Shown here in pieces: positions 12,115 to 24,960 of a stretch of DNA of 64,000 nucleotides. The translations under genes were made by a program, and so were the position numbers. How positions within the stretch are numbered: position 1 is the stretch's first letter; every line of letters begins with the position of its first letter. This stretch comes from Diadophis punctatus similis. Lineage: Eukaryota; Chordata; Lepidosauria; Squamata; Dipsadidae. The notes below the pieces were generated by a model. It worked only from the letters and a program-made list of their open reading frames with translations, was not told the DNA's origin and ran no database searches. The stretch lies in contig JALIGW010000003.1 of NCBI GenBank assembly GCA_023053685.1, forward strand, positions 146,124,665 through 146,188,664, in the 5' to 3' direction.

Positions 12115-13275
12115 TAGGACAAGGTAATCACCAATGCTGGTTCTTCTCTCATGTTTTCTTTGCCTACTAAACAACTTCATTTTCAGTTCTTGCAGCGCTG
12201 AAAGATCTACTGAGGTGCAGCCTAAAAATGTAGCCCTGACTAGTTATAAAGGTGTATGTATAGGTGCTCCTTGGAGAATACTCCAGACTGTATTCAGATC
12301 CAATTCATTTAGACTTTATAAAGACAATGGTGGTTTTTGAGTGTTGGAAAGCAGTTTCTAGAAAGCTGACACCATTTTAGAAGTGACATGTTTTGCCATT
12401 GCAGAGAAATGAGAGAGTCATATAAACAAATATGGAAGGAATGAGAAGCATTCCCTACGCTACAGGTGAAAAAGATAAGACTATGTCTTATTAGATAAGA
12501 CTTAGACTTCTTAGATTAGTCTAATTAGAAAGTGGGAAATTGGGCTATGACAAATTAGGAAAGTTAAACTTGAGAAGGTTAGAATCAGACATGAACAAAC
12601 TAGTTGTTTACACTTAACCACAAAGGGTGTTGTGCGCTGGTCACAGGCCCAGACATATCCAATGCTGTTGGCCTTGTGTGCTAAATAAACTTTTGAACTG
12701 TGGCCTATGGTGTTTGACATTCCACCTGAGCAAGGAAAGAACCTACTCCTCAGGGAGTAGGGCGGCATAGAAGAATTCCTAAATAAATTAATAAATAAAC
12801 CATAGGGAAGAAATCATTTCAACCAAATAAAATTCATCTGTTAGATCAGTCTACTTCTCATCCAAAATGTTTTCGGTACTGTTTGAGCATAACCAGTTTT
12901 AGATATTTCCCACAAGGATAATTATGTTACTTTTTTGTTCTTTTAAACATAACTGCTGGTAATTTCCATTTTCTTTTCAAGAAATTAATAGCACATTAGG
13001 GATGTTCATTGGATTTGGCCAGTCCTCACATCCTGAGCTAATATAGAGTCCTCACAAATAAATCTATAATTTGGGAATTTCTCTTTGCACAAAAGTGCTG
13101 CAACCTATTTGTTTGAAACTTGGTACTGTCATATGCACCCCTGTGGTAGAAGTTAAGGATGCTTACAAATATCACAGGGATTTTCTTTTTCCCTGAAAGG
13201 TCAAATCAGGCCCTGATCTTGGATGGGTGAGGCAAAGTATCAAGATTTGAAAAAGTGACATTGAAAGATTATGAC
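12115..13275. other. Mostly unassigned DNA with a possible retroposon tail near 12760-12801
   Basis: No gene is seen. At about 12757-12801 the phrase GGGCGGCATAGAAGAATTCC, followed by AAATAAATTAATAAATAAA, resembles the tail found at the 3' end of reptile SINE and LINE copies. The upstream body is not recognisable. A palindromic AT-rich tract (TTAGATAAGACTTAG) lies near 12490-12530. Confidence 0.4.
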
Positions 13276-13340
13276 CAGAGGTGGGATGCTCCCAGTTCGG
13301 ACTAGTTCGAACGAACCAGTAGTTCCGACCACTGGCTTGG
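13276..13340. mobile_element. hAT-like terminal fragment
   Basis: CAGAGGTGGGATGCTCCCAG, followed by GTTCGGAC and GAACGAACCAGTAG, is typical of one end of the CAGRGGTGGG hAT MITEs. The other end is absent, so this is a truncated relic. Confidence 0.4.
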
Positions 13341-13374
13341 TATTAGAGTCAATACATTTTAAAAAATCTCACAG

Positions 13375-13725
13375 GCAAAGAAGATAACCAAAAACCTAGC
13401 AATGGCCAACAGCAAGACAGTTGAAAAAAGAGAGACAAGGATCTAATTCTGGCAGCATAATAAATTTAAAAGTCAGAATTGAGAAGATGGCAAAGACAGC
13501 AAATTTTACCTCCCTAAAGAAGCTGAAGAAACAGCGGAGCATTTAGTTAGCTGCTGCACACAAACAAACAACCGCAAGATAAAGTAGCAACAATGGTGCA
13601 TTGAAAAATCTGCAAGAAATACCATTTGCCTGCAAGCAAGAATTGGCAAAAGGAAGCAGAGAGAGTACCAATAGGAATAGGTGACAATAAATAGCAATAA
13701 AGTAACAGAAACCCAATAAATATAG
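13375..13725 (+). pseudogene. Decayed LINE C-terminus, R4/Dong-like
   Basis: After allowing frame changes, conceptual translation shows EAEETAEHL, an SCCTH-like cysteine patch and, after a gap, a VH-KICKKYHLPASKNW segment with a stop at the usual W position. From memory this matches the cysteine/histidine C-terminal domain and WKICKKY-type ending of R4/Dong-like LINE proteins. Many stops and frameshifts show it is old. The class is an inference from short motifs. Confidence 0.4.
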
Positions 13726-16544
13726 TTTTCATGCTTTGGAAAATAAAAAGGGTACTTTGAAGATAAGTATTGTAGGGAATGAAGGCTGTAGGTCCACAGC
13801 CAAATTCTGTACAGAATCTTATGCCAAGTGAAATGGACGCTTTATTTAACTGCCAGGCACAGGGATATCAAGTGGCCTTTTACTGAATCTGACTATTGCA
13901 ATTTTGATTTAGCTTCATATTACTTCCTGGGGCTGCAAATGCTTTCCCAAGGCTTATTAGAGATGCTATTTGGGAAATTGGGATTATTTGTATGCAAATT
14001 ATCTTCTCTGCCACTGAACTATCTACGTATGTTTCTTCCTAATATGTTACAGATGAATAACCAAGAATATGCCGACCATTAATAACCCTAATGTAATCAA
14101 GGCCCTAGGCACTTTCCAGATTAAACCTTATAACCAAAATTATATTCCAAGAAGAGCCAAAGAAACACTATAGCATGTGCTTTTGCAACAATCCTACAGG
14201 GACTAGATGCCCATCACCGTGGCATTGCGTGATATCCAAATATCATTGGTTTCCAAAAAGAATCACCCAATAAATGCAGAATGGTATCTGTCTGCCTTTG
14301 TGTTAAGGAGGACATGAGAGGGTTCTCCTAGAAAGCTTTAAACACAATGAGTACTTCGGTGCCGCAAATATTTGCAGGCATAATTTGATGAGCTTTTACA
14401 AGCACTGTATTGAGCTTAATGAACAGTAGAAAATATCTTATTTGATTGTTTTTTTTAAAAATTCTCTCATATTAAAAATACCAGAGCCTGAAGTTCTTTT
14501 CACAAAGAGGCTGAATTTCTCTATGTCCAAATTATTTTGCACCAAAGTTTTGTCCACCATAATAATTGATTCTGTTGATCACATAGGTGAATACAAAGCA
14601 GGTATACAGTATATCTAAGGGATTTTAAACATGAAATCCCTTGAGATTATTTTTCACATGCACTTGTTTCTAGATCTTAGGCACGTAACTAAGCGCTAGT
14701 GATGCATGTCTAGCTTGCCCTTCAAAAGCACACTCTCTTTGTTCAGTTGTTATAAGAATCATTGTTATTTTTGTGGTTGGAGTTAAATGAAATGTGAAGA
14801 AATGGGTGGCAGAGCCAGAATGTCTATGTGTTGTATATGCATTTGTGCACCCATAAGATGATAAACTTGTGAAAGGAGGGGTGAGAGGATGAGAAAATGT
14901 ATATATTATGTTTATTTTGCTTGTGTAACCCTTACATATTTTAAACCTGAGAATAAATTGAAATAGGATATGAGGATCATTCTAGGTGTATCTGTGTGGC
15001 AAAATGTTGATTGAACTGCTAAGTAATGTTTATTTAATATAATTATAATATTTATTATTATTCAACTTTTTTGGGAGTGTCTACCAGTTTTTGGAATCTT
15101 TTTGCAGTGTGTTCCTGACATGTCCACAGTCGCTTCAACAATAGGCAGTATACAAATGTAATTTTAAAAATTATATACGCCTATTTTAATGAATAAAATT
15201 CAAAGGGCATTGTTGCCATTGTTTCAGCTGAAAGTTGGGTAGAGAAGATGAGCTGCTGTAACCAGCCTATCAGCTGCATACAGTAGATAATGTATGCAAT
15301 CACATGATGGAATATGAGTAATATTATACATGAATATTACACATGAGGTTAAATCAAGATTACATTTCTTTTGTAGGTCATTTGACTCCAGTAATGGCTT
15401 TCCTTTAATGATGAACGAGTCCACCTCTAAGAAACTGTTTTCCATAGAGTATTTTGACTTCATAACAAAGACTTCAGAAAAGAGATGATTAATCTCCAAT
15501 TTTGACCTTGCTACTGGGATTCACAATATTTTGTATGGTGTAATAACCATCAAACCCTACAGATTTATAACATGCACATTGGATCTCACCACTCTCCAGC
15601 TGCAGGTATACCTACCCAAACATTTGCATTGTATATATGAATTATTCAGCAGCCTGAGTTGTTGAATGCATAACGTGGTGCATATTGGAGTAAATGCACT
15701 GACAACAACTTGGGAATACCAGAACTGTTCATCATGCTGTAACTCAGCCGGTATTTCAGAACTAAGCACCAAGATAGATTTACCAGAGGAGAATTCTCGA
15801 TGCCAGATGGAAGAGCTATGTGATCTAACTCCACTTTAAAGCCACACCAAACCCTTATACACTGCAGCATTTCTGGGTGTATTTCCTGTTAAAGCCAACA
15901 TTCAGAACACACAGAGGGATTGTTTTGATATTTACTACAAAAACAAAGGAAATAAAAATAAAAGTACAAATAGAACATGGATATCAATACAATAAAACAT
16001 AATATAAACACCTGAAAATAGATAAAACAACAAATACAAAAAAAGATAAATGAAATAGAATGATACCATATATTAATTATTAAGGGTAATTATATCTAGA
16101 GAAAAATAGTTACATTTCACTTTTAAAATTAAATTGAATTTTGAGCTCATGGGATCTTTTGCAAGTCTTATTATTATTAAAATAAGGTTCCTACAAAGGA
16201 TCCACTTCCTATGAGAGTAAGGGTCAAATTTTATTTTTCTCCCCAATATCATTCAAATAATTGGTTTCAGTTCAGGAAATTAAAGTTCCTATGTATTTAG
16301 CTGCCAATATTTCAAAGCTGCCAAATAATAGCTCTCCAATTGGGGCTATAATGTATATAAATGTCATTTTCATTATAGAAGTTAATAAATAGCTTAGTGA
16401 TATAATTGAAAATCAGGAAAATTACTCCCCTCTCCATATTTTTATATGGAAATTATAACTTTGACAGGAGAGACCTTGGGGTTTGAATCATTCTATAAAA
16501 ATTAAATAATTAACTGGAATTAACATAGGTACCATCCTTGAAAA
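13726..16544. other. TE-poor unassigned DNA
   Basis: I see no gene, tRNA or recognisable repeat over 2.8 kb, other than AT-rich runs (for example 15940-16090). Short frames have no motifs. It is a candidate for a conservation check. Confidence 0.45.
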
Positions 16545-17012
16545 AAAAGCAGAGACATCACCCTGCCAACAAAAGTGCGTATGGTTTTCTCAGTGGTAAT
16601 GTATGGCTATGAAAGTTGGAACATAAGGAAGGCTGAGCGCCAAAGAATTGAGGCCTTTGAACTATGGTGCTGGAGAAGACTCCTGCGAGTCCCTTGGACT
16701 GCAAGGCGATCAAACCTGTCAGTCCTAGAGGAGATCAATCCTGACTGATCTTTAGAAGGCCAGATCCTGAAGATGAAACTCAAATACTTTGGCCACCTAA
16801 TGAGAAGGAAGGACTCACTGGAGAAGAGCCTAATGCTGGGAACGATTGAGGGCAAAAGAAGAAGGGGACGACAGAGAATGAGATGGCTGGATGGAGTCAC
16901 TGAAGCAGTTGGCGTGAGCTTAAATGGACTCCGAGGGATAGTAGAGGACAGGAAGGCCTGGAGGAACGTTGTCCATGGGTCGGACACAACTTCACGACTA
17001 ACAACAACAACC
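16545..17012 (+). mobile_element. Bov-B (RTE) LINE, 3' end fragment
   Basis: Translation gives the Bov-B C-terminus: VFSVVMYGYESWNIRKAE, then FELWCWRRLLRVPWTARRSN, LKYFGHLMRRKDSLEKSLML, GKRRRGRQRMRWLDGVTEAV and WRNVVHGSD. These landmarks are diagnostic of Bov-B. An in-frame TGA at 16744-16746 and the loss of everything upstream show it is a dead 5'-truncated copy. It ends with the short 3' region GTCGGACACAACTTCACGAC and an ACAACAACA tail at about 17012. Bov-B is known for horizontal transfer among squamates, ruminants and other vertebrates. Confidence 0.93.
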
Positions 17013-17173
17013 TTCTTTGAATATATATCAATCTAAGATAGTATTTATTTTTGTAACATCTATTCTTTTCACTGCCTAGTAATATCATCCCTAGTTTGTG
17101 TCATGATTTGAAATACTATTTCTAGAAGATTCTGTTCTGTTTTATATAGAGATAATGACTTGTGCTTCTCATT

Positions 17174-17230
17174 CTCAACAACTTTAAGTTGTGTGGAGTT
17201 CAACTCCCAGAATTCCCCTAGCCAGCATGT
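17174..17230. repeat. Diverged half of the palindromic MITE family
   Basis: CAACTTTAAGTTGTGTGGAG, TTCAACTCCCAGAATTCCCC and TAGCCAGC match one arm of the intact palindrome at 26011-26146 with a few substitutions. The second arm is missing. Confidence 0.7.
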
Positions 17231-17424
17231 TGCTATTGATTTAGAATCAGTGGGAAAGAGATACAGTAGTTCCAATGCTTTATTATCTAAAGTAAATTAA
17301 AGTCAGTATGCATTATTCTGATATTGTTGGCATTCTTTCCTCATTAATTAACAATAGCAAATGCCAAGGTAAACTCAATATTTTTCATCAGGAATGGGTC
17401 AACTTTTTATTTCCTGTTGGTTAT

Positions 17425-17520
17425 TTTGACATGCACTGAGTTGCTCGAGCCTCAAACCTGGACTGCTGGCTTTCTAGCCAACAAATCCAGCATCTTAACT
17501 GCTGAGCCACACTACACCAC
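17425..17520 (-). mobile_element. tRNA-derived SINE, 5' head fragment
   Basis: On the minus strand the sequence starts GTGGTGTAGTGTGGCTCAGC, then AGTTAAGATGCTGG (A-box region), and later AGTCCAGGTTTGAGGCTC, a decayed B box. This is the tRNA-related head of squamate SINEs. The body and tail are not recognisable beyond about 17425. Confidence 0.65.
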
Positions 17521-18282
17521 CCCTTTCTCTCTAAAGTTGCAACATACTTTTCTTCTTTCCATAATCTACTCTTTCTAATCATTCATAAACCACAAGGTCA
17601 CTTTTTCTTTTTTCAGGAAAAAGTCCAGAAGGGGCTTTCAGTCACTGATAAATGTGGGTATTGTCCTTTCTATAATCAGACAAGTCAATTTTGCTATCTC
17701 TGTTAATTTTTTCATCTTTACCAGCCATTTCTCCATTGAGGGTATTGCAGAATCCTTCCATTTTTGTGCATATAATAGTCTCGCAGCAGTACAAAAACAG
17801 TCTTCCATGACTCTTTCTTAATTGTCTACCCATTAGGCTCAGCTAGAAAAGTTGTGTTATAGAGTAGTCTTTGTGCTGCCCATTGAGGACTCTACCCCCA
17901 CCCCCCAACCAGGCATTCGAAAAACCGTATTAGGATTTCAGTTTTCTATTTCTTAGCATTTTGGTCTTGAGAACAGCTGAGCCTTTTGGAATGGCAGGAT
18001 ATGGTGCACCGAAGTTAGTATTGGGAAGAATCTTGGCCAGAGTGGGAAGTGCTTTCTTGCTTATGAAAGACAACTTTGAATCTAACCCAACATACTTTCT
18101 TTACTTTGTAGAAAAGCTAAATGTTACATTATATATGTGTTTAGCTCTTTGCTCTATGCATTGCTGCCCAAAGAGAAGATGACTGGGCATGTAACAATGA
18201 ATGGGAATTATCCCTATAGACTACTAATCTTGGTTGCAAATTCAGAATGAACCACTTACTCCCATACACCCCCCATTAGCTG
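17521..18282. other. Unassigned DNA
   Basis: No gene or repeat is recognised. A 73-aa frame at 17961-18182 has no motif. Confidence 0.45.
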
Positions 18283-18287
18283 TCCCA

Positions 18288-18545
18288 TTTATTTATTTGT
18301 TTGTTTGTTTGTTTGTTTGTTTGTTTATTTGTCAAACATGTATAGGATAGTAGTAGTTTGTATAAACATAAGTAAAAAGTAACGATAAAAGAGGACAATA
18401 GGACAGTAGGACAGGGACGGTAGGCACAGTGGTGCGCTTATGCACGCCCCTTACAGACCTCTTAGGAATAGGGTGAGATCGACTGTAGACAGTCTAAGGT
18501 TAAAGTTTTGGGGGTTTGGGGAAGAAACCACAGAGTTTACTGTAT
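18288..18545 (-). mobile_element. L2-like LINE 3' end
   Basis: This is the reverse complement of the 3' end of the LINE at 41-42.2 kb. The minus strand encodes SPNPQNFNLRLSTVDLTLFL and RGL-stop, closely matching SNPQNFNLKLSTVDLTPFLR in that copy. The untranslated end includes GTCCTACTGTCCTATTGTCC and then TTGACAAATAAAC. The tail on the plus strand is a TTTG/TTTA run at 18291-18332. It is a 5'-truncated dead copy. Confidence 0.85.
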
Positions 18546-21500
18546 TTCCAAAAGTGGCAGTCGAAAATGTATTCCCCCTCCTCCCCAAATGTGGTGCAAA
18601 AGACAGACAAATAGTTGTAAAAGCAGAGAACATTTCTTAATGATGACAAATTAATAATACCACTGCAGTATATTCAGCATTCTATTTATACTTCAAACTT
18701 TGGCAAAGAGAATGTGATAACTCATCTGAAAGTTGAACTTCTAAATCCTTTTTCCCTTTCCTTCTCTTTTTATTTTGCTGAACATTTATTCTGAGACTTT
18801 CTTCAATGCTTCCTGTTTGGGTCACAGACAAATGATAGATAGTCTGACTACTGTAGCGAAACCCCCGTGGAAGGAATAGCAGCTGAAGAAAAATCCAATC
18901 CCTTCAGAAGGTCCAAGGAAAAATAATGTTGTGACTTAAGTCATTCTTTAGCTCAGGATGAATTTTGAAACCAGCAGTATTGCTTTGAAGTGGGAGCAGG
19001 GAAAAGTGCCATTATTTACAATTCAATTGGAGGTTGTACCTTACTTGTAGGCAATACTCTTTAGAACTGATTAGTTCCAAATTATGATTATATTTCTTTT
19101 TAATTGTTATTCTTTCTTCATAGAAGGAGTGTGGGAGTAGACAAAAAATAGTGTAGCTCACATAAATTGATGAATAACCAAGTGATAACAGAATAAACAT
19201 AGATCATTAAATTAGTATTTGGAATTAGGTAAGTGTGTATTAAAAAGTGCATGGAACTAAATTAAATGCAAGGGAAAACTATTTTTGACTACACTTTTGG
19301 CAAAATAAATAATACAAAAGAATAAGCATTTATATTATGCCATTGAATTAATATAGTGTAAATGAGATATATTCATATAAAAGAAGATCATATGGGATCA
19401 ATGGAGACATATTTCTGTAAACTATTTCAATGCAAGACTTTACAATGTTTAGCAATCTACTTTCCTTTTTTTTTAACAATGATGACATTGAGAAGAATGA
19501 CACATTGACAATTGGGTTATATACCATAATAAGAATTTCATATGGGATATTTATTATAAGAGAACAAAGTATGGTTATAGTCTTTAGCATTTTGATATTT
19601 TTATTTCCTCTGCTGTTTTTTAATGTTTATATTTTACTGTGCATGTTTTAAAGTTCTAGAACTTAGACTGATTTGGATTAGCTTCTGTTAGGTAGGTTTT
19701 ATTCAAAGTTTAATCTTATTGAGAATTGCTGCCCTGTTTTATACTATTGGGGAATAGACTGGACCACTATTGTACTGGATGGCATTTCAATGCTGTTCAC
19801 AATAGTGCTGTTCATAGGTAGCAATCCTCTGCAATGGATTTGAATAGTTCTCTTTTATTTTCTTCTCTTCCTCTACCTCCTCCTCCGACTCCACAGCATT
19901 TGCATTTGCTGTGATTGAATCGAAATAGAAAAAAACGATAGATACTTAATGCTCCCTACCAATATAAAAGGGTTTCAGATAGAAAGAGAGACTACTGAGC
20001 ATCAGAAAGCCATATTACAATAATTGAGTAAGCGTTGAACAGAACCTGAGATTCACCATATCCAAACTTGACTTCAAATGTAAAAAGAAATGGAATTTCT
20101 AATCATGTATGAGTTGGGAAATCTTCATTTTGGGGAATAAACTAGAGGCTGAGAAAAGAAAATTGGCAACTAGACACCAAAATCTGTGGAAGGTCTATCT
20201 GAATGCAGATATACTGTATTTGCATAGAAGTCTCATTTCATCTCCAGCCAACAAATGATAATGAAATAAATCGAACGAAGATTGAATATAGGTTATTTTT
20301 TTCATTTCCTTAATTTTGGGGGGGACTGGTTTTCATTGCAACTGTGATAGGATAACAGGGCACTTCCTGCAAGAGTGTACTATGTACTCGATTTAAAGAA
20401 CTGTCGTGTACATATCATACATTGCACTTGGTGTGCTGTAAAGAGAGGCTTATTATCTAGATAAACAGTCATTTTCCTTCCTAAACATGAAAGCAAAGTG
20501 CACACCGAAAGTCTGAATGAAGGAATAGCAAATGCAACCAGGCTTGAGAAAAGAAATTAAAATGGATGTCCATTAATGGAATACATGAAGCATTGTCACT
20601 GCTGCATTTTGCAGATACTTGGCAATCATCAAACAGACCTTTCCAATTTGGGTATGGGGATGGTTCAGTGCTTACATTGTAACTAATACAGTATATAGCA
20701 ATTGTGGCTGTGCAAAAGGGGTGGCCATGTTTATTTTAATTTCCGTTTAGAGGATTTAGACACCCAAATGTCTTCATGTACCTGTATGCAGATTTCTACT
20801 GAGGAGAAATTTTGGCTCGCAGATATTAACCTTAAAAAAAAAACTATCATAAAGCAGTATCTATTCAGCCATTCATTGTCTTTGGTAGAATTCAATTCCT
20901 GTTTAAAGTAATTGCTTATTTCAGCAGCTCAGCTAATACATCCTGTGACTTTTTCCTGCTGGGTTAAAAAAATATATGTTTGCAGTTTCATTAGCAATGG
21001 CTTATTTGTACAACGTAGCAACTTAAAAGCAAAGCTGTGCTTGGTTATAATATCCCTTTCTCTTTTCATTCTGAGCAGACCAAACCTCCATAAAAACAAA
21101 AACCAAGCCAAGCCAAAAAAAAAAAACAGCCCCCTTTTTTGTAATTGCTGATGCAGAATGTAAGTGCCATGGCCGACAAACGTTTCAACTCTGACAATAA
21201 ATCCACCTCCTTTGAAAGAATGCCAGACCCTGATTCCCCCCCTCCCGCCCATTATAAGTCGATTGGAAAAAATAGAATTGTTAACTGAAAAATGTTATAT
21301 GTGTGCATTCAATTACTGAGCTAGAGACCATTAAAAAGCCAACTTTCTATGGAAGAGCAATCTCTCTCTCTCTCTGGGTTTCTATCTGCCCACCTTCCAG
21401 TTCTTATAAAGTTTTTCCTCGAAGAATGATAATAAACAGAGGTTACAAACAGTGGACGAGGTCTCAGCTATTAAAAGAGAGAAGAATAATTCTTATACAC

Positions 21501-21658
21501 TTTTTTTCTGTTTTTTTATTTTTTCTGCAAACTACGATGATGAGAAAATGAAATATTTGTTATGAAGTCATGACACAAACCCAAAGCTTTCATTCTTGTG
21601 TCAGGTGTAAGTTTGTAAATCATGTGGTTTGTTATTGTGCTCATGTCATTGCCCTACC
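18546..21658. other. TE-poor unassigned DNA, 3.1 kb
   Basis: No gene or mobile element is recognised. A CTCC-rich patch lies at 19865-19893, a TCTC run near 21360-21375, and homopolymers near 20834 and 21114. The part at 20300-21500 looks compositionally less decayed and could be conserved non-coding DNA, which cannot be judged without alignments. Confidence 0.45.
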
Positions 21659-21810
21659 TCCGTGATGGCGAACCTATGTCACGCGTGCCAGAGGTGGCAC
21701 GCAGCGCCCTCTCTGATGGCATGTGAGCTTTCACCCCAGCTCAGCTCCACTGTGCATGCGCGCGTGCCTCTCACTGACCAGCTGATTTTCAGGTCTCTGC
21801 CGCGCATGCT
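21659..21810. mobile_element. hAT-type MITE family C, truncated copy
   Basis: TCCGTGATGGCGAACCTATG is followed by GTGGCACGCAGCGCCCTCTC and CCCCAGCTCAGCTCCA, which match the left half of the 5.8-kb copy. The right inverted end is missing, and homology stops at about 21810. Confidence 0.8.
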
Positions 21811-22645
21811 AAAATTACAGTCCATAAACTGTGTGGCCTGTTGTCAGTTTAATACTAAAAGGGAAAGGAATAAATAGTGCAAAGGGTTTGCCACATTTGT
21901 TATATATCATAACTATGGTGGATTAGACACATGTTTCCGACGAATCTCCAGTGCTGCTGTGCAGAATCTGGTCACCTGTGCTGTAGTTATGAACTGTTCA
22001 TCCTTAAGCAGACACTGGAGATAAGCAGTGTCGGAACGGCCCACTTGAACTGATATTGTTACCTGAACACTTTTTTAAAAAAATATTTTTTTGTCTTGTC
22101 AGCACCAGAAAATTTGCTCTTATTTGCAAGTTATATCAGCCCAGCAGTAAACAAAATTTTCAAATCATTTTCAAAATATTAGATTAGATCATGCTGTATT
22201 GTGATTCAGGATGTTATACCGAAGTATATAATCTTAATTAAAGTGGGCTTTGTTGGATTATATATTATCCTTATGAAGAGGGTGTAGCTTCCTTTATTTA
22301 TTAAACAAAAAAAGTCATACTCAGCAATTATACAGTACATGAATGATTTCAGAAATCCATGAAATTATGGCCTCTAGAGATTCATTGGCAAAAAACTTTT
22401 AGAGTCAAAATATTCTTTATATTTATACAGAGTACATGGGTCCTGTTTTTTAAAAAACAAACAAACTTTGAAGTAAATGCATAGTGTAGAGATTCAGGAT
22501 CGGATGGATAATGACAACAGAGTCCAAAAAAGACAGTTTCAAACTTATCTTCACCCATCAACGATTGTATCAATATCTTCAGATTGAAACCAATGGGGGT
22601 TACTTTTCTTGGTTTAATTGCCAAGTTGTCAGAATTTTGGTAGTA
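21811..22645. other. Unassigned DNA
   Basis: No gene or repeat is recognised. It is AT-rich with short frames only. Confidence 0.45.
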
Positions 22646-22649
22646 GAAA

Positions 22650-23057
22650 GAATATTTAGAATAGAATAGAATTATTTATTGGCCAAGTGTGATTGGACAC
22701 ACAAGGAATTTGTCTTTGGTGCATATGCTCTCAGTGTACATAAAAGAAAAGATGCATTTGTCAAGAATGGTTGTCATAGGGTTCAAGTAAGCAATCAGGA
22801 AACAATCAATATTAATATAAATCGTAAGGATACAAGCAACAAGTTACAGTCATACAGTCATAAGTGGAAGGAGATGGATGATAGGAACGATGAGAAAAAC
22901 TAATAGTAATAGTAATGCAGCCTAGTGAATAGTTTGACAGTGGTGAGGGAATTATTTGTTTGGCAGAGTGATGGTGTTCGGGAAAAAACTGTTCTTGTGT
23001 CTAGTTGTCTTGGTGTGCAGTGCTTTATAGCGACGTTTTGAGGGTAGGAGTTGAATT
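22650..23057 (-). mobile_element. CR1-L3/Rex-like LINE 3' end with GAATA-type tail
   Basis: On the minus strand a C-terminal remnant (about 23055-22910) reads through motifs such as TRTVFSRTPSLCQTNNSLTT, a frame-shifted form of the NSFFP...LLN ending of CR1/L2-clade proteins. The 3' untranslated end (plus-strand TTGGCCAAGTGTGATTGGAC, then ACACAAGGAATTTGTC) and a short GAATA-type tail at 22657-22672 follow. From memory, snake CR1-L3 LINEs carry such AATAG-type tails and seed microsatellites of that motif. It is a dead fragment. Confidence 0.78.
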
Positions 23058-23544
23058 TAACCATCCTTTCCCAAATGCTGAAGATAGACAAATATAATGT
23101 ACAGTTTGACCCTTAAGTTCCTTGGTAAAATATGCCTTTGAATCCACATGAGATATTCTGCTTTAACCTGCTGCTAACTTCTGTCTCTCTCCTCTTGCAG
23201 TGTGTTTGATTGATAGATTGGTTGACAAATGCAATTTTTCCAGAAAGTATCACAACTAGAAGTTTAAAGAAAACTGCTGTTTCAGCATAATGAATTTAGA
23301 GAACACTCCTTGCTGATAAAGTAGAATGATGCCATCCTGTTAAGGACATTTTTTAAAAATCTGCTTGACTCCTGCTAGAATGAAACACTAGGACTCAGAA
23401 AATGTCGCCTGGGGCATGACAGCTCGTCAGCCTGCAGTCTCTTTGTATCTGACTGTCACAAATGCAGTGTCTACTCTGTTCACTTGTCAAACCTCTCTAT
23501 ATATTGAACATTGACTCTCATTTCTGTCTCTCTCTCTCTGTCTA
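23058..23544. other. Unassigned DNA
   Basis: No gene is seen. A short TCTG/TCTC-rich tract at 23521-23552 immediately precedes a hAT insertion. Confidence 0.45.
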
Positions 23545-23552
23545 TCTGTCTC

Positions 23553-23798
23553 CAGGGGCGAAATGCTACCGGTTCGGCCCGATTCGGGGGTACCGGTAGC
23601 AGCGGCCGCCGGTGGTTTGGAGAACTGGTAGTGGCGGCAGTGCAAGGCTCCGCCCACCCACCCGGACGTCGCCATTTTTTTGTTTTTAACCCTCCGCATA
23701 TGCACAAACCCTTCTGCACATGCGCAGAGGGTGAAAAAGCACATGTGACAGTGGTGCTCCTCCAAACCAGTAGGGAAGGTTAGTAGATTTCACTGCTG
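23553..23798. mobile_element. hAT-type MITE, family B
   Basis: The left end is CAGGGGCGAAATGCTACCGG and the right end, inverted, is TAGTAGATTTCACTGCTG. Flanks are TCTGTCTC (23545-23552) and TTTGTCTC (23799-23806), a one-mismatch 8-bp TSD. The GC-rich interior contains CACATGCGCAGAGGGTGAAA. The element at 56044-56295 is the same family in the opposite orientation. No protein is encoded; the ORFs across it are incidental. Confidence 0.92.
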
Positions 23799-23806
23799 TT
23801 TGTCTC

Positions 23807-24904
23807 TAAAACTTTTTATTTCTGAGCTGAGTGGGAAGGTGAGAAGATTTAGCAGAGGGTATGGTCCAGATGGCAGCCATGATGGTGTGGTCAAAGCTCT
23901 CCTTGGTTTTATGTGCATTGCATTTCATGTGCCTGTGCCGACATTATGTGGCAATAATGTTCCTGTGTTAATGTTATTGCCTGCAGGTTTGCTGCTTCTC
24001 CTTTCGATGTAGGTGTTCCAATGGTTTAATTGTTCAGACTTTAAAACATCAGTTTTAAAGTTTTATGAGTTTTATCCCCCTATCTGACCTGTGCGCCAAA
24101 ATGAGTAACAGATTTGGTGACATTCATGCCTGCTATACCAATTGATGGGATTAGGCCATACTAATATTTCAAATGCCATGTATCCTCTATCATTCTCCCA
24201 GCATTTGTCACCCGATCTGCCTACCTATTGATTTCTAAATTCTGAATCTTCACTTGTCTTTGTTGTTCCACAACTATATATAAAAAAAGGAAATTTGTCA
24301 GCCTTTTGAATGAGTTCCTACCTAATGCTTGCCTGGAGCTATAATGGAGAAGTTGAACTTGTCATGCAAAAGCACCAGTTTATAACTCTGGAGTGCTTTG
24401 ATTTTTAGCAGTCTTCATAAGAGCTGTATTACTTCTTCAGTCTTGCTTCATCTGAGTCTTCACAAAAGCCGTATTAGGAAACAACATAATTTACTGTACC
24501 ATTAAAATTTTAGAATGGATAGGCTTTTGCCAGTGAAAATTATACTTTTACCTAGTGGCTTAGAACACCAATTGTTTCTGAACAAATAATTTAATAAATA
24601 TTTATGTGTGATTTTATTTTGTTTTAGAAGTACAATATGCTATAAGTATTTAGAAACATAGTCTCCCAAGTGGTATATAACTGTGACTTATGATTCATGC
24701 AAAAATAGATCTCACAATTTTATTTTAAATTAGGACACATCAATCAATCAATAAAGCTTATGAAGCAGTACATAACTACAATATAAATTCCAGTATAGGA
24801 TAAAGTCATCCACGTTTATTGCCTATTAACAGTTTGTTGAAAATATATGTTGCAATGATATTTCTGTTTCTACAATAGCCAAACTGTATGAGAGTATGGC
24901 TGAG
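23807..24904. other. Unassigned DNA
   Basis: No gene or repeat is recognised over 1.1 kb. Confidence 0.45.
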
Positions 24905-24960
24905 AAATTCTGGTAATTGAAGTCCACAAGTCTCAAAGTTGCCAAGTTTGGAGATCCCTG
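24905..24960. repeat. Diverged half of the palindromic MITE family
   Basis: AATTCTGGTAATTGAAGTCC and AAAGTTGCCAAGTTTGGAGA match the right arm of the 26.0-kb palindrome with several changes. Only one arm remains. Confidence 0.6.
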
